Assembly (NCBI GenBank): GCA_902520195.1
Contig: CABYND010000016.1
Location: 1 to 43,649 of the forward strand
Length of the DNA stretch: 43,649 bases
Source of the DNA: Halieaceae bacterium
GTDB taxonomy: Bacteria; Pseudomonadota; Gammaproteobacteria; Pseudomonadales; Halieaceae
Direction of reading: 5' to 3'
The notes beneath the pieces are model-generated. The model saw only the letters and a list, made by a program, of their open reading frames with translations. It had not been told where the DNA came from and ran no database searches. The position numbers and the translations under genes were made by a program. Positions 42,187 through 43,649 of the stretch are shown piece by piece. How positions within the stretch are numbered: position 1 is the first letter of the stretch; each line of letters starts with the position of its first letter.

Positions 42187-42253
42187 AAATCTACCCCAAG
42201 GTAGATTTATTCTACTCTTTGGTAGATTTAATGCCAAGGGAGTTCTACTCTTT
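42187..42253 (-). promoter_or_regulatory. Phased operator array before TonB-dependent receptor
   Basis: A perfect dyad AAATCTACC-CCAA-GGTAGATTT (42187-42208) is followed by TCTAC-N6-GTAGA (42211-42226), 21 bp away centre to centre. TTCTACTCTTT occurs at 42210-42220 and again at 42243-42253, 33 bp apart. The regular helical spacing suggests several bound dimers. No regulator gene is in the window near it. Confidence 0.7.
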
Positions 42254-42275
42254 CAACCTGGCTTCTGCCTGACGT

Positions 42276-43649
42276 TTATTCGAAGAGGTCGAGCAGTAAT
42301 GTTTTTTGGATTTTACCTGAAGCCGTTTTTGGGATTTCGGCGGTAAAAACCACCCTTTTTGGCACCTTATATTTAGCCAAATGTTTTGAGCAATGGTCTA
42401 AGATCACACCCTCTTCCAATACCAATTGGGGATTGCAAACAACAACAGCCATGCCAACTTCTCCCCACTTTTCATCCGGTATTCCTATGACTGCTACCTC
42501 GAGTATTCCAGGTAGCTCGTAAAGCACGTTTTCAATTTCAGCTGGGTAAACATTTTCACCTCCCGATATGAACATATCTTTTATGCGGTCCACGATATAA
42601 AAATAGCCCTCACGATCGACTTTTGCCGCATCGCCAGTTTTGAGCCAACCATCCGAAAAGTCTGTTTCGTTCGCTTCGGAGCTACCCCAATAACCGGGGG
42701 TGACGTTGGGTCCCCTCACGAGTAGCTGACCGACTTCGTCTACTCCAACTTTTTTTAATTTATCGTCGACGATCTGAACTTCGTTATAGAGCACAGGCTT
42801 CCCGCAAGAGCCAATTTTGCGGAGCGCATCAGAGGCATCGAGCACTAGACTGCCCGGCCCAGTTTCTGTCATGCCCCATCCCTGACTCAAGGGGACGCCT
42901 TTGTCCAACCATTGCCGCAGCAGAGCCTCTGAGCAAGCTGAACCTCCGACGCACGCATAGTCTATGCTGGAGAGGTCAACTGAATTGAACTCGGGCAATT
43001 GAGAAATCATTTGGAGTTGAGTTGGAACTCCAAAAAATATGTTTATACCCAATGATTCGTTCGACAAAGCTGTTAGCACAGTGGACGGGTCGAACTGCCT
43101 CAAAACTATAACTGTGCCACCTGCGTGCAAAATCGGATTCGCGTACAAATTGATTCCACCGACATGAAAAAATGGTAGGAGCACCAGCTGAACGGATCTG
43201 CCTGAGACACCCGCGACTAGCCCCATATTCAGAATGTTCATAAGAACCATCAGATAAGTTATTTTCACCCCCTTTGGTAAGCCTGTTGTTCCGGAGGTGT
43301 AAAGAAGCAGCCATGTGTCCTCCATTTTCGGGTGATTTTGTAACTGGATCTTTACTGAAGTGTCGACTGCATATGTATAGTCTGATGCGAGTCCGAAATC
43401 TTTCAATTCAAGCACTTCCAAACCATGTTTTTTTATGGCAACGATTTGTTCTTCAAACATCTGATGATAGATAAGTATGCTGGGGTCACAGTCATCCAAA
43501 ATGTGCTGCAGCTCTCTCACCGCCAACCGCCAATTGATTGGGACACAGATGGCTCCTAACTTTGCACATGCGAACTGGATTTCGAAAAATTCGACACAAT
43601 TCGGGAGCAGCAGTGCCACACGTTTATCGCGCTCCACTCCCAGAGTATG
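42276..43649 (-). CDS. Acyl-CoA synthetase (AMP-forming), N-terminal end outside window
   Basis: The frame is open to the window edge (it continues upstream as HTLGVERDKRVALLLPN), so the start lies outside. The ANL-family core motifs are present: LLYTSGTTGLPKGV (P-loop), GWGMTETGPG (A5), GWLKTGDAAKVDREGY, RIKDMFISGGENVYPAEIE (A8), and the catalytic Lys in PKTASGKIQK near the C terminus. These enzymes activate fatty or aromatic acids as acyl-CoA using ATP. It is on the same strand as the TonB receptor-dehydrogenase operon and is upstream of it, so uptake, activation and oxidation may form one pathway. The acid is not known. Confidence 0.93.
   Translation of the reverse strand, partial: HTLGVERDKRVALLLPNCVEFFEIQFACAKLGAICVPINWRLAVRELQHILDDCDPSILIYHQMFEEQIVAIKKHGLEVLELKDFGLASDYTYAVDTSVKIQLQNHPKMEDTWLLLYTSGTTGLPKGVKITYLMVLMNILNMGLVAGVSGRSVQLVLLPFFHVGGINLYANPILHAGGTVIVLRQFDPSTVLTALSNESLGINIFFGVPTQLQMISQLPEFNSVDLSSIDYACVGGSACSEALLRQWLDKGVPLSQGWGMTETGPGSLVLDASDALRKIGSCGKPVLYNEVQIVDDKLKKVGVDEVGQLLVRGPNVTPGYWGSSEANETDFSDGWLKTGDAAKVDREGYFYIVDRIKDMFISGGENVYPAEIENVLYELPGILEVAVIGIPDEKWGEVGMAVVVCNPQLVLEEGVILDHCSKHLAKYKVPKRVVFTAEIPKTASGKIQKTLLLDLFE

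Overview
The window looks like chromosome of a marine gammaproteobacterium, probably of the OM60/NOR5 (Halieaceae-like) type. This placement is an inference from gene order (alaS-lysC-csrA followed by a serine tRNA, as in Pseudomonas relatives), from several TonB-dependent receptors beside acyl-CoA, CoA-transferase and dehydrogenase genes, and from moderate to high G+C in the housekeeping parts. No marker gene fixes the species.

Region by region. 1-4743: start of a TonB-dependent receptor (cut by the window edge), two class III CoA-transferases in an operon, and an exported YtcJ-like amidohydrolase. 4744-8176: iron block with a Fur-box siderophore receptor, bacterioferritin (complete ferroxidase and haem ligands) and its ferredoxin partner Bfd, also with a Fur-like box. 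8177-14740: housekeeping genes greB, an M23 peptidase, a Trm112-like protein, a HIT protein, alaS, lysC and csrA. The csrA leader has four GGA triplets spaced exactly 8 nt apart, suggesting self-regulation. 14741-17235: decayed DNA with a broken tRNA-Ser 5' fragment, a terminase small-subunit pseudogene and two orphan membrane-protein genes.

17236-36396: an intact tRNA-Ser(GCU) whose 3' end is the attL of a 19-kb genomic island. The 15-bp core ctccttctccgccat is repeated at 36382-36396 (attR). The island carries a P4-type integrase, an excisionase-like gene, an AlpA-like regulator and a primase-helicase split by one in-frame TAA. Its cargo is conflict-type genes: a PD-(D/E)XK nuclease; a four-gene overlapping cassette (C5 DNA methyltransferase, small helix-rich protein, MORC/MutL-like GHKL ATPase, Mrr-nuclease/SF2 helicase); a HEPN-type protein with a zinc ribbon; several orphan proteins; and an ADP-ribose-linked set (MerR-like coiled-coil regulator coupled to an ARPP-1/DUF6569-like protein, a small membrane protein and a macrodomain protein).

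36397-43649: chromosome again, with a truncated acetyltransferase-like remnant, an Nramp-like transporter with non-canonical metal-site motifs, and a catabolic cluster (iron-ADH fold protein lacking most metal ligands, a TonB-dependent receptor, an acyl-CoA synthetase cut by the window edge). A phased array of TCTAC/GTAGA operators precedes the receptor.

The best candidates for new biology are the methyltransferase-small protein-MORC-helicase cassette and the ARPP-1/macrodomain set on the same island.
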